A DNA stretch of 64,000 nt, taken from positions 14,404,100 through 14,468,099 of the forward strand of contig OY821518.1 in the NCBI GenBank assembly GCA_963682025.1, read 5' to 3'. Of the stretch, positions 13,201 through 22,240 are shown piece by piece; position 1 is the stretch's first letter; the number at the start of each line of letters is the position of its first letter. The notes under the pieces were generated by a model, which was given only the letters and a program-made list of their open reading frames with translations, was not told the DNA's origin and did not search any database. The stretch comes from Cordilura impudica (Eukaryota; Arthropoda; Insecta; Diptera; Scathophagidae). The position numbers and the translations under genes are program-made.

Positions 13201-16200
13201 GAATTCAAAAAAAGAAACTCATGATGCCATTAACAAAGAAGTTAGTGATATCAAGGCCCAAATTGCAACACTACAGCCATTAGAATTATAGTTAGATGGG
13301 CAGCAAATTGAAGTAAGCTATCAATTAATGCTGACAATGATAGATGGAAAAGTAGGCCAGGTTTCGACTAACATGAAGGCTGCATCCAGCAAGCAACATC
13401 AAGCCAAATAAACCATGTCCCGACAAAATCATAAGACAATACTGATGCATATAAATTTGGATTATCTTTTCTTCAGATCCAGAAACAGCATCTGAAATAA
13501 CATGAGTAGATTTAAAATAATCCTAGAAGTACTTGCGTTCAATGAAGAAATTGACTCTAGAAAAATAGGAGATTGTGCTAAGGAAACTGCGAAAATATAT
13601 ACAACCAAGTACCCATGTAGAAATATGTATACAACAGTTCACAAGATCTTTCAGAGGAAGCTCAGGAAAAAAAGGAATACTAGAAAAATTTCAAAAAATT
13701 CCACAAATGATCTCTTTAAAATATTATTGGTAACGTCAGATCCGTTCATCAGATCCATTCGTCTCCAGTATTCGAAATCAAGGTAAAGTGGAACATCGGG
13801 ATTTAGATGAAGAAGTCAAAAAACTACTAAAGAACAGAATAGAAATAATGCAAATATGAAATTTTTTAATAAATAAAAAAAAAAACATATTTCACGCTAA
13901 AAGTTAAAAAATATCAAAAGTTAAACTTTGACCTTGAATTCCTTAAAAAATACTCAATCAATTTTAATGAAATTAAAACTGAGTCAGGTTCAACCAAATA
14001 TCTATCCATCAAAAAAAAACTACTAAAATGTTTTGATCGGTTCAAAAGTTATAAAATTTTGGCCAATGAAAAACGATTTTCAGCCACTGCGCTTAGTCAA
14101 AATCAACGATTTGCTGTGGATCTTAAAAAAATATAAAAATCAACGATTAATCATAATTATTTGTACTATCAGATTCCAGCTCTCGAAATTCGAGTGCAAT
14201 TTCTAGGCAATTTATTTTTCAACTTAGCCAATTCACAAACTAACACTTTTTTGGTTTATTACTATTGTGAATGAAGATAAAAAACTCATTAATAAATACA
14301 TTAACAAATTTAATAAACACACACATAGCATATGTATAATTTTAGGTATGTGTTAGTAGCAACTTTAAATGCAATTTACTCAAAATAAAGGAAAAAATTT
14401 AAAAATCTGTCAATCTGGTGAACAGCTAAAAAGAAATACCTTTCAAATAAGATACATTTGGTCAAAATCGGGACAAAACGGTAGAACAAAACATCGGTAA
14501 CAAAAAAACGCCTAGCCTATTAAATAATCAATATCCCAATATCTTTGAAAAATCAAAATCGTACATTAACTGTAGTCCTTTAAATAGTTACAAGTAATTC
14601 GGTCCAGGCCGACTAAACAATGGTTTTCGAGAGTGTCTTGGATCCAATTTCTATGAGGCATTAACGGGATATAGAAAATATGCATAAACCAAATAAGAAA
14701 AAGTTCATATTTGATTTTTACATGGGGACTTGGTCGAAAAATGGATCGATCATGACCATATTTAGTAAAGTCACTTAATTTTCTTAAAAACATATATAAA
14801 CCAAATTTAGGAAAGATCTATACAATATTCTTGTTTTTTTTTTTTATAGATTTAAGTAAGCTTTAAATGGGGAATATGACTAAAACTTGTCCTACAGGGT
14901 TTATTTTTGGACTACAGATTAGAGGGTATAATAGTCACACATACACCAAATTTTCTAGAATAATATATTGCTAATCTGGATTTTACGACAATTTTAGTCT
15001 GTCTGATAGGGCTTATTCAAAGGGGTCTAGGTCTCAACATGCACCGACATTGACCAATTTCAATAGCATTCGTCCTATGGTCGATAAAAGCTTATATACT
15101 AAACTTCATCAAAATATATTCATATTTGTGGTTACACGGTTTATATGGACATACAGACGGACAGACGAACGGACGGACGGACATAGCGGTATAATATATA
15201 ATATACACACAATGATTTATTGCAGTTTCTGAAATATTCTAATTATTAATCGTATTCAAAATCAAAGAAAAATCACAGTTCTTAACATAGTCTTAATCAC
15301 CGATTAGCTGTAGTGCATTAAATTATGCAAGCAGATTCCAGCGCTCGAAATTTGAGTGCAATTTCTAGGAACCTTTTTTTTTAACTTAGCCAATTCACAA
15401 ACCAACACTTTTATGGTTTATTATTATTGTGAATGAAGATAAACTCATTAACTAATTTAATGAAACACACACTTTAAATGCAATTTACTCAAAATACAGG
15501 AAAAAATTAAAAAATCTGTAAATCCGCGAATTGGCTAAAAAGAAATACCTTTCAAATAATATACGTTTGGTCAAAATCGGGATAAAACGGTAGAAGAAAA
15601 CATCAGTCACAAGAATTCGCATAGCCTAAACAATAAATATTAATTATTTAAGCAATTTAAGTCTCAAATTAATTATGGATCTTAAAAAATTCAAAATCAA
15701 CAATTAACTGCACTCAAATTCAACTATTAACCATAAAAATCTTAAACGTCGAGTTCTTTAAGATCGAGCTTTTGATATGCCAGCTAAATTTAGCTCAAGT
15801 AAACTCGAGTCATTAATTCTTTAGAGAAATAGTTTATCGTTATTAAATCAAGTTTTTGGTATGTCAATTTAACTAAGTTTAGTTAAACTCAACATTTTTG
15901 AAAATTGTTTGTTTAGAAATGCGAGTTAAACTAAACTAAGATTGACTGACATCCCAAGAACTCGGTCTTAATACTCAAAATCAAGGAGATTCCTTCCAAT
16001 TTAAAACCGCTATATTCCATACTTACATACTGTTTGTAATCCTTTAAAATATAATACAATTGTGATTTGTGCAATTGCTGGCGATATGCATTAAAAGCTT
16101 TGAGATTACAAATAACATCATTGTCTTCTGTTATCTCTCCATTTTCTCGCAATCTCTTTAGATTTCTTTCATTCGCATAAAACGTCTTCAAATTGGAATC

Positions 16201-16530
16201 ATGCAATGGATTGTATTCGGGAAAATTATCACGACCAGATGGATCAAATTCATTTTTCAAATGTCTTAACTGAAAACGTAAAGAAAAGCCTGACTTTTAA
16301 TATTCTCTCAAATATCGTTTTTTGGTGTACACACTAACCGATTGTCCAATTTTATTTTTCGAAAATATCACTTGATTTCCAGGACATTTTAACATTGGCA
16401 ATTTCGAATTCAATGGTATATGCTCCCAACCGGGCAGACTGTTAATGGGTAAGCCGGCTATAAGTTTAATTGGCGTCGACTCAATAACACTCTGATGTTG
16501 TCTTCGAGGCAGCGATAATATTTCAATCAT
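7025..16530 (-). CDS. FSIP2-like sperm-tail protein, N-terminal part, six exons
   Basis: Mammalian FSIP2 is a very large fibrous-sheath protein of the sperm flagellum. Six minus-strand exons join in phase: 16530-16339, 16269-16027, 9108-8191, 8128-7949, 7495-7285 and 7222-7025. All have GT/AG borders with good donors (mostly GTAAGT), and together they encode about 647 residues. The first two exons show KLPMLKCPGNQVIF, YNPLHDSNLKTFY, LKRLRENGEIT, VICNLKAFNAYRQQL. This is the order of the FSIP2 N-terminal block (LPVIPG, SLHDPHL, LKRLKKGGYIT, VVCTL, NKYRQYL). The third exon is a long Lys/Glu/Arg-rich coiled coil. The second intron (about 6.9 kb) is filled with repeats. The last exon leaves an unfinished codon, so the gene continues left of 7025, but I could not find later exons. 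The alternative is an unrelated coiled-coil protein; the motif order makes that less likely. Confidence 0.72.
7285..7495 (-). CDS. FSIP2-like exon 5
   Basis: 70 codons plus one base. Acceptor ATTACAG, donor GTAGAT at 7284-7279. Begins GSLASLVVDSTMSLAKK and ends DVRQELL. The spare G combines with AT of the next exon to give Asp. Confidence 0.65.
7541..7692 (-). mobile_element. tRNA-derived SINE, copy 1
   Basis: On the minus strand a tRNA-like head has an A-box-like TAGCGTGCTCGCC (about 7644-7656) and a perfect B box GGTTCGATTCC (7617-7627). A body AGAGGCTTTGGTCTGTCGC and AACTAGCCAAATTTGAATC follows. A second copy with the same head-body junction lies at 44062-44196. It sits in the fourth intron of the FSIP2-like gene. 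It is not a functional tRNA: no 3' acceptor stem pairs with the 5' side. Confidence 0.75.
7949..8128 (-). CDS. FSIP2-like exon 4
   Basis: 60 codons, phase 0. Acceptor CTGTTTTAG, donor GTAAGT at 7948-7943. Begins RSTQIITSFQKGLKHP and ends ADRLPTPA. The open frame beyond the donor is fortuitous. Confidence 0.65.
8191..9108 (-). CDS. FSIP2-like exon 3, coiled coil
   Basis: 306 codons, phase 0 at both ends. Acceptor CATTTAG precedes 9108 (first residues EAEQHDRM) and donor GTAAGT follows 8191. Residues of the middle two-thirds are dominated by Lys, Glu, Arg and Gln with heptad-like Leu/Ile spacing (for example LLKEVAKRKRIF), indicating a long coiled coil. The C-terminal third (VCEALNTVLDLEDQLEVPFT) is more globular. 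Confidence 0.78.
9145..9533. mobile_element. Small inverted-repeat element (MITE E), copy 1
   Basis: Left end GGGCCGGCTAAACTTATCTC. The right end, read in reverse complement, gives GGATGTCAACTAAGCTTAAG. Inner parts of both ends carry TTAAACT(T)AGTTTAG palindromic phrases. A shorter relative lies at 15774-15955, near the other end of the same intron. No coding capacity. Confidence 0.45.
9600..9955. repeat. Tandem hairpin repeat, about 149-bp unit
   Basis: Two diverged units share AAAGCATG...CATGC, CAGCAACC and AACGTTTT(A/T)(T/C)CC. Unit 1 carries a perfect stem: GCATGCATTT at 9713-9722 and AAATGCATGC at 9736-9745. Unit 2 has GCATGAA at 9862-9868 and TTCATGC at 9888-9894. A partial third AACGTTTTG occurs before unit 1. 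Confidence 0.6.
10310..11906 (-). pseudogene. Jockey-clade reverse transcriptase relic, copy 1
   Basis: Minus-strand fragments of the same family as 47745-50003. They include ESDTIDVLGIRIRCDIRWND with EAFKCLGFLKRHKNF, and IYTTYIRPKMEYNSHKW with the LELLDRVQRRA thumb region. Further up, toward 11906, the nucleotide sequence matches the 61 kb copy through the PIPKKG and PSCWK region. Many stops and frameshifts. A 612-bp inverted-repeat element (10517-11128) is inserted between HKNF and YFTPSD. The copy is truncated at both element ends and cannot make protein. Confidence 0.85.
10517..11128 (+). mobile_element. Element D, copy 1, inserted in the RT relic
   Basis: Bounded by GGTGCAT (10517-10523) and ATGCACC (11122-11128), and it splits the RT reading frame. 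Its left half matches 62860-63262 in the opposite orientation: GCAACTTTCGATTTTCGATT, CAATAGTACATATTTATC and TGGAATTATGGTTTTATGATC. It includes a small reading frame starting MELWFYDRLMKM with a GTAAGT donor and TTTACAG acceptor nearby, possibly the first exon of a lost transposase. Superfamily unknown. Confidence 0.5.
12345..12780 (-). mobile_element. Solo foldback arm with 76-bp tandem repeats
   Basis: 12500-12780 matches one arm of the foldback element at 18991-19787 (GTGTGTTCGAAACAAAAAAT, GTTCGGCACCG, ending TTTTCTGAAC). At its inner end a 76-bp unit beginning CACGAACTTAAAATAT is repeated in tandem at 12345, 12421 and 12497. Confidence 0.7.
13085..13786 (+). pseudogene. Unclassified coding remnants inside the 2.0-kb transposon
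   Basis: Two short plus-strand frames, in different reading frames, lie inside the 12059-14092 element. The first (13085-13291) has SEPSTSTTQTKNIWRNE and a helical Lys/Glu-rich tail. The second (13502-13786) has FKIILEVLAFNEEIDSRK, AKETAKIYTTKYP and YTTVHKIFQRKLRKKRN. They may be pieces of its transposase. I recognise no catalytic motif. Confidence 0.3.
14163..14522 (+). mobile_element. Family B repeat, copy 1
   Basis: Begins CAGATTCCAGCTCTCGAAAT (hairpin CTCGAAATTCGAG), passes through GTGTTAGTAGCAACTTTAAA, AAATACCTTTCAAATAA and GGTCAAAATCGGGA, and ends CGCCTAGCCTATTA. Non-coding; no intact master copy in the window. Confidence 0.8.
14590..15195 (+). mobile_element. Family A (DINE/HINE-like), diverged copy
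   Basis: Starts ACAAGTAATTCGGTCCAGGC, contains the CGGACGGACGGACA core near 15165, and lacks the 3' end. See the copy at 20266 for structure. Confidence 0.75.
15327..15627 (+). mobile_element. Family B repeat, copy 2
   Basis: GCAGATTCCAGCGCTCGAAA to CACAAGAATTCGCATAGCC. The middle is shorter than in copy 1: the GTGTTAGTAGC segment is deleted. Confidence 0.75.
15774..15955. mobile_element. MITE E, copy 2
   Basis: About 180 bp. Left GATATGCCAGCTAAATTTAG; right end in reverse complement GGGATGTCAGTCAATCTTAG. It lies 72 bp downstream of exon 2 of the FSIP2-like gene on the minus strand. Confidence 0.45.
16027..16269 (-). CDS. FSIP2-like exon 2, signature block
   Basis: 81 codons, phase 0 at both ends. 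Acceptor CGTTTTCAG precedes 16269 and donor GTAAGT follows 16027. It contains PLHDSNLKTFY, KRLRENGEIT and CNLKAFNAYRQQL, the most recognisable FSIP2-like motifs in the window. Confidence 0.75.
16339..16530 (-). CDS. FSIP2-like exon 1
   Basis: Starts at ATG 16530 (MIEILSLPRRQHQSV), 64 codons, ends in a complete codon before donor GTTAGT at 16338-16333. It includes the KLPMLKCPGNQVIF segment resembling the KLPVIPG region of FSIP2. Confidence 0.7.
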
Positions 16531-16833
16531 GCTGGTTGGTTAATTCTGGCTTTTAACGAAGATGCCACCAAATATTATTTAATGTGAATTTTTTTTATAA
16601 AATAGGAAAATTTTCTAAAAATTTGTTTGTAAATAACGACTAACTGACTGATTTGTTCAATTTGATATGGAAATTTTTAAAAAATAAAGACAATTATTCA
16701 GGGTTTTATTTGATTTTTCAATGAAAATTTAATTACAGTGGCTCAAAACGGAACCGTTACTAACATCATATTTTAAGATTTGCAAAATCAATGTTTTTTA
16801 TTAAAGATAATGTATGAATAGAATATTCAAAGA
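16531..16833 (-). promoter_or_regulatory. Upstream region of the FSIP2-like gene
   Basis: Only about 300 bp of repeat-free sequence separates the start codon from a family B insertion, so any proximal promoter and 5' leader should be here. No clear TATA box plus initiator was resolved. Confidence 0.3.
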
Positions 16834-17312
16834 CAGATATATAATATTAATAGGCAAGGTGATTTCTTGTGACCGATAAAAAATTGTATGTAGTTAATAA
16901 CCGATTTTGACCAAACATACCTCATTTGAAAGGTATTTCTTTTTAGTTGGCCACCATATTTACAGATTTGCACCGTATGGAACGTTTTTTTTTGGAGCAA
17001 TGCTCATTAAAAATTGCTACTAACACAGACATAAGACACATACTGTCTATTATAAATATCAAAAGTCCTGTGTTGAATTGTGAATTGGCTAAAATTGATT
17101 AGCATACCTTTAAGCTTCTTTAAAATTATTATTATTTATTAACAAACCCATTGATATATCTTCTATGTGTTCAATAAATATTTATAATGAAATTTAATAA
17201 ATTTTAATTAAAAAGTGTTGAATTGTGAATTAGCTAAAGTTGATTAAAATTATTTATTAAATTAAAAAATAAAATTTCCTAGAGTTTGCACTCGAATTTC
17301 AAGGGTAACTTT
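16834..17312 (-). mobile_element. Family B repeat, copy 3
   Basis: Reverse orientation, from TAATATTAATAGGCAAGGTG to TTGCACTCGAATTTCAAGG. A GTGTTGAATTGTGAATT(G/A)GC segment is duplicated about 143 bp apart inside it. Confidence 0.75.
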
Positions 17313-17399
17313 CGTGAGTAACTTTTTGAGAAGAACAGCAAAAATGACAAAATTCTAAAAGTATCCTGTATTGTTCGAATTCAAAAAATACAAAATACT

Positions 17400-17765
17400 A
17401 GAGATTCAGTAAATATGCTGCTGATAATTAAATTTTGAAAAAAATCGTATAAAACCAATTAAGTAGATATATCGAAGACAAAAATTTTTTATATGAAACA
17501 TAATCAGGTTTTAGACAAAATCATAACTGTGAATCTCTGTTGAATCTAGTGGCAACTCCATGGAGAACAGAAAGAATAGAAACTGCGTTGTGCCTGTGTT
17601 CCTAGACTTTAAAAGAAGGTTTGAAACAAATAACGGGGAAGTAATGTTAGAAAAACTTCAAAAATATGGAATCAAAAATATAGAATGAAAATGGCTGAGA
17701 AGTTATCTGGAAAACAGAACTCAAAAATCAAAATACAGTATTGGGAACATTGCTGTTTCTTCTAT
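17400..17765 (+). pseudogene. Second type of non-LTR reverse transcriptase fragment
   Basis: Across frameshifts the plus strand shows RT palm features: NQLSRYIEDK, GFRQNHNCESLLNL, then a FLDFK-x-x-FET motif (the motif A region), LEKLQKYGIK and a W-LRSYLENRTQK helix. This is clearly different from the Jockey-like copies elsewhere here. Heavily decayed; clade not determined. Confidence 0.65.
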
Positions 17766-18067
17766 ATAATCAGTTTAGAAGAGTCCTAAAAAATCAAAGG
17801 TATGTATGTTAGCGAACGTTGCGCTAATATACACACCGTCCAAAAATATTTGCCAACCCTCCTCCTTAAATTTTAAATGTCCATATTACTTCTATTCTCA
17901 AATTTTAGATTCATCCATGTGACCACCTCAATTCGGTATAATTTTACGATATAGCCTTGTCATCCTTTGGCTGGGTTTTTATCGAAAATTCCTTCGACTC
18001 AGAATAATTCGCCAACGGATCCTTAGGACGATCTCCATTTTTTAATTTTCATATTTTTTTACCCTAA
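17766..18067. other. Unassigned spacer
   Basis: No gene or recognised repeat. It may contain the eroded continuation of the RT fragment (CAGTTTAGAAGAGTCC) but no motif is legible. Confidence 0.3.
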
Positions 18068-18836
18068 TTTTTATACCATATACCACTAAGTGGTTTGGGT
18101 ATAATGACTTTGTGCTGCTGTTTGTAACTACCAAAAATATTTGACCTAGACCCATCTTTTATTATACCGATCGAATCAGAATCACTAAATGATTCGATCT
18201 AACTATGTCCGTCCGTCCGTCTGTGTGTCCTTGTAATCAAACTGCAGGTCGCAAATATGAATATATTTTGACAAAATTCAGTATATAAGCTTTTATTGGC
18301 CATAGGATGAACCCTATTGAAATTGGTGAGAATCGGTCCATGTTCAGACCTAGCCCCCATACAAATGACCCTATGAAATCGACATAAATTGCCATAAGAT
18401 ACAAATTGTCATATAGATCTTACTCAATTGGGTTTGTATGCGTTTATTACATCCTCTAATGAGTAGTCCAAAAATTATCCCTATGGGAGAACTCTTAGTT
18501 ATAGGCCCCATATAGAGCTGCTTCCCGATCTTCACTTAAATCGATCAAAAAACAAATATATTGCACTGATTCTTTTCAAATTTTGTTTGTATATATTTTT
18601 GCCAAATATAAGAGACTTTACCAAACATGGGCCTAGTCCCCATATACATAGATGTAGCATCCGATATGAACTTTTTCATATCTGCAGCCAAAAAAATTAA
18701 TAAAAATCCCACTCAAATTTGGTTTATGCTTATTTTCTATATCCAGTTAGTTGGGTCTAAGAGATAGGGTCTCTCAACGCATGGTATAGGGTGTCGTATA
18801 TTCGGCCTAGACCGACTATAATTTTCTCACTTGTTT
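18068..18836 (-). mobile_element. Family A (DINE/HINE-like), near full length
   Basis: Reverse orientation, from TTTATACCATATACCACTAAG to CGACTATAATTTTCTCACTT. Carries TCCGTCCGTCCGTCTGTGTG as its core. Confidence 0.85.
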
Positions 18837-18990
18837 TCTTTTATTTTGTGGGCGAAGATTAGAAATATAATGAAATTTTTCAGATTGTAATTATTTTTTA
18901 TAACAAGAAATTATAATAGGAATTAGCCAAAAAGAAAATTAATTAACTTAAAATATAATTTTAAGACGCCTTTGGAGGGTATCAGACAGA

Positions 18991-19787
18991 GTTCAGAAAA
19001 AAAACATACACTGAATAAAAAACTCGTACATATATGTAAACAAACATAGCTCAGACCAACAAACACATATTTTTATTTTCATATCAATTATATGTGTTTC
19101 TAAATTTTGTACGGTGCCGAACACAATCATGACTGTGTTTCGTTTTAATATTTATCTACAGGAACATTTTTCTATCACGTATTTTTTGTTTCGAAGACAC
19201 ATAAACCACACAGATTCGAGTGTAGCTTTATTTTAAGTTCGTCTTTTTGTACGTGTACTGCTAAAAAAACAGAACGTATTCTTAAAACATTATCCACTCG
19301 CGATCGGAAAAATCTGAAACACCGCTATAACAACGACAACAATTGTTTCAACAATTGTTTCAAAATAATTAATAAGATAATAATAAAATAAAAAAATAAA
19401 AAGATAGTAATAAAATAGAAAACAAAGAAATTTAATATGTTGTTAATGACTTAATTTGTTTTTTTTCCGATCGCGAGTGGATAATGTTTTAATTTTTAGA
19501 TGTACGCTTTTAAGAACATGTTCTGTTTTTTTATTAGTACACGTGCAAGAATACGAACTTAAAATAAAGCTACACTCGAATATGTGTGGTTTATGTGTGT
19601 TCGAAACAAAAAATGCGTGATAGAGAAATGTTCGTGTAGATAACGAAATTTTAAAACGAAACACAATCATGATTGTGTTCGGCACCGCACAAAATTTAGA
19701 AAAACACATAATTGATATGAAAATAAAAATATGTGTTGGCTGCTTTAGAACAGAACATTGTGTGTTTGATGTGTGCATTTTCTGAAC
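18991..19787. mobile_element. Foldback element with about 320-bp inverted arms
   Basis: Left arm 18991-19311 and right arm 19463-19787 are inverted copies around a loop of about 150 bp. Outer ends are GTTCAGAAAA and TTTTCTGAAC. Shared arm phrases include CACATAATTGATATGAAAAT, CGGCACCG, TATCACGTATTTTTTG and CCACTCGCGATCGG. No coding sequence. A solo arm is at 12345-12780. Confidence 0.8.
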
Positions 19788-19816
19788 CTTGGTATCGCAT
19801 TTAACATTCTTAATTG

Positions 19817-19975
19817 TTTTTGATGTGTAAACATCTATACGCGCAGGGGGGGTTAATTTTTATTTCACAATACAATCACAAAAACAGCGTAACATGTAAG
19901 ACGTAAGAAAAAATCGGTGTGACTTATGATTGTATTGGTGAAAAAATTATGATATGTAATAACCTGTTTGGAAAT
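19817..19975 (+). mobile_element. A-rich-array module, second copy
   Basis: TTGATGTGTAAACATCTATA, CACAATACAATCACAAAAAC and TTATGATTGTATTGGTG, ending ATGATATGTAATAACCTG. This matches 1641-1776 except for a CGCGCAGGGGGGG insert near 19842. Confidence 0.6.
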
Positions 19976-20265
19976 GAAAAATAAAAAATGAAAAATAAAA
20001 ATAAAAAATGAAAATTAAAAACGAAAAATGAAAAATAAAAATGAAAAATTAAAAATAAAAAATAAAAAATGAAAAATAAAAATGAAAAATTAAAAATAAA
20101 AAATAAAAAATGAAAAATGAAAAATAAAAAATGAAAAATGAAAAATTAAAAACAAAAACGAAAAACGAAAAAAGAAAAACAAAAAATTAAAAATAAAAAA
20201 TTAAAAAAATAAAAATGAAAACCGAAAAATAAAAAATTAAAAATGAAAAACGAGAAATAAAAATG
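19976..20265. repeat. Mixed A-rich short-unit array
   Basis: Interspersed AAAAATG, AAAAATA and AAAAACG units, like the lead-in of the 1777 array but not homogenised. A family A copy begins at its right edge. Confidence 0.85.
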
Positions 20266-21056
20266 AACAAGTAAGAAAATTATAGTCGGTCTAGACCGAC
20301 TATACGATACCCTATACCATGCGTTTAGGAACCCTATCTCTTAGGCCCAACTAACTGGACATAGAAAATAAGCAAAAACCAAATTTGAGTGGGATTTTTA
20401 TTAATTTTTTTGGCTGCAGATATGAAAAAGTTCATATCGGATGCTATATCTATATAGGGACTAGGTCCAAAAATGGACCGATCCTGATCATGTTTGGTAA
20501 AGTCTCTTGTATTTTGCAAAAATATATACAAATAAAATTTGAGAAGAATCAGTGCAATATTTTTGTTTTTTAATAGATTTAAGTGAAGATCGGGAAGCAG
20601 CTCTATATGGGGTCAAAGGGACCATTTTTGGACTACTCATTAATGGATGTAATGAACGCATACAAACCCAATTTGAGTAAGATCTATATGACAATTTGGA
20701 TGTTATGGCAATTTATGTCGATTTCTTATGGGTAATTTGTATGGGGGCTAGGTCTGAACATGGACCGATTCTCACCAATTTCAATAGCGTTCATCCCATG
20801 GCCGATAAAAGCTTATATACCAAATTTCATCAAAATATATTCATATTTGCGACCTGCAGTTTGATTACAAGGTTTACATGGACACACAGACGGACGGACG
20901 GACGGACGGACGGACATTGTTAAATCAACTCAGAAAGTGATTCTGATTCGATCGGTATAATTAAAGATGGGTCTAGGTCAAATATTTTTGGTTGTTACAA
21001 ACAGCAGCACAAAGTCATTATACCCAAACCACATAGTGGTATAGGGTATACAAATG
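20266..21056 (+). mobile_element. Family A (DINE/HINE-like), full-length reference copy
   Basis: About 790 bp, non-coding. It has ACAAGTAAGAAAAT at the 5' end and a perfect 24-bp palindrome at 20281-20304 (arms TATAGTCGGTCT and AGACCGACTATA). TACCCTATACCA at 20308-20319 is answered by TGGTATAGGGTA at 21037-21048, and there is a (GGAC)n/(GTCY)n core at about 20891-20915. The combination of subterminal inverted repeats, a GTCY microsatellite core and no ORF is that described for DINE-1/mini-me (Helentron-associated) elements; the class is inferred. Copies at 39653 and 51104 are nearly identical, suggesting recent activity. Confidence 0.85.
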
Positions 21057-22240
21057 ATAAAAAAAAATGATAAAACATGATATATATATATATTTAGGGT
21101 AATTAGTTTAGGCTTTTTATGTCATAAAAACATATTTAAGGATATATTCGAAGTTCTTAGCTGTGCCTATTTTCAAATTGTTGCATTCATACCAAAACCA
21201 TAAGCAATTTGCAATTTTCCTATAAATTTCTTCAAGCTTAAAAATACATTTTATTTAACTTTTTGTTAGCATCTGCACCATTGTGTGGTTTTGGGGTGTA
21301 AAATAGTCTATTGTCATTATAAATGTTGGCTTTATTTTTATTCACCTTTATTTTTAAAACAAAATGTAGTAGACTTATAGACAGACGGACATCCCCACCT
21401 CCCCAGGCACGTGTTTACATAACAATAACAACTATAAAAAAAATGTGGGCTTTAACTTCATTACCAAGTACGAGTATAACCTAGGAAACTTTAACGTTAC
21501 TATGTATGCTTGCTTGCATTAATCTCTATTCTTGTTTTAGACACGAACAAATGTATTCTTTGTGAAATTTTGTGGAGGAGTTATGAAAGCACAACAACTG
21601 AAGGACAATATGGGGATTGTTTTCATAATAAAACAAATATTTATCAGGTATTAAAAAAAATCTGATTTAATTTACATAAAAGAGTTAATTTGCTATTGAA
21701 TAGAATTATATGTTTTTTTTTTGTACGAAAGAGAACCATATCAGGATAATGTTCTCATTTAGATATTAAAAAGCTGTAAGGGCGTTAAAGCTTTTTGTTA
21801 AAAAGTGTATCTCTCAATTCTCATGTATTGGTATTTGTTTTATTTTCTCAAAAAAATTATACTCTTAGAATCAATGTTCCTTATCAATTGGTTTAAGGCC
21901 TTCCCCCTGTTGGCATTTAAAATGTTCAACAGCGATTTTTCATAAAGAATTCATGTTTAACCCTTTTCAGCTCAAATTAAAAAAATAAGACCTAAAAGCA
22001 CTTATTTTTACAATAAATATATTTGAAGTAAAAAAAAATATCGAATCAATGATTCCATGCAACCAATGGGTCCTTAATTTTTAAACCATGTTTATACATC
22101 TAGCCAGAAAAACTACTCGAATGTAGCTTTTATAAAAAAGTAGCACAGCTGAATTCAGTTCCAAACGAATAGTTAAAATATTTAAATCGATTGCCTCTAC
22201 CGAGTGTCGATAGTCATAATCGAATTTTGAATAAAAGATT
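21057..22240. other. AT-rich stretch, no gene seen
   Basis: Short (TA)n at about 21080-21093 and a decayed GACAGACGGACAT near 21381 that may be a worn family A or related core. Otherwise nothing recognised. Confidence 0.35.

Larger units (their letters stand above)
12059..14092. mobile_element. About 2.0-kb DNA transposon relic with inverted ends
   Basis: Left end CACTGTGGCTGAAATTTTG...CATTGGCCAA. The right end, in reverse complement, gives CAGTGGCTGAAAATCG...TTCATTGGCCAA. Minisatellite sequence continues on both sides, supporting insertion. It contains two short reading frames (13085-13291, 13502-13786) and an inserted foldback arm (12345-12780). Superfamily not recognised. Confidence 0.55.
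9961..15760. repeat. Degenerate 33-36 bp minisatellite split by transposons
   Basis: Recurring phrase of the type AAAATCAACGATTAACTGTAG then TTCTTTAAATAGTC, seen at 9961-10145, 11910-12058, 14094-14160, 14540-14589, 15240-15326 and 15650-15760. The gaps are exactly where transposon relics sit, so one array in the FSIP2-like intron appears to have been opened repeatedly. Confidence 0.6.

Noticed and set aside
20334..20923. Short frames on both strands in family A copies (also at 39717, 51079, 31522)
   Set aside because: The same pseudo-proteins recur only because the non-coding repeat recurs; frames open and close with single-base differences.
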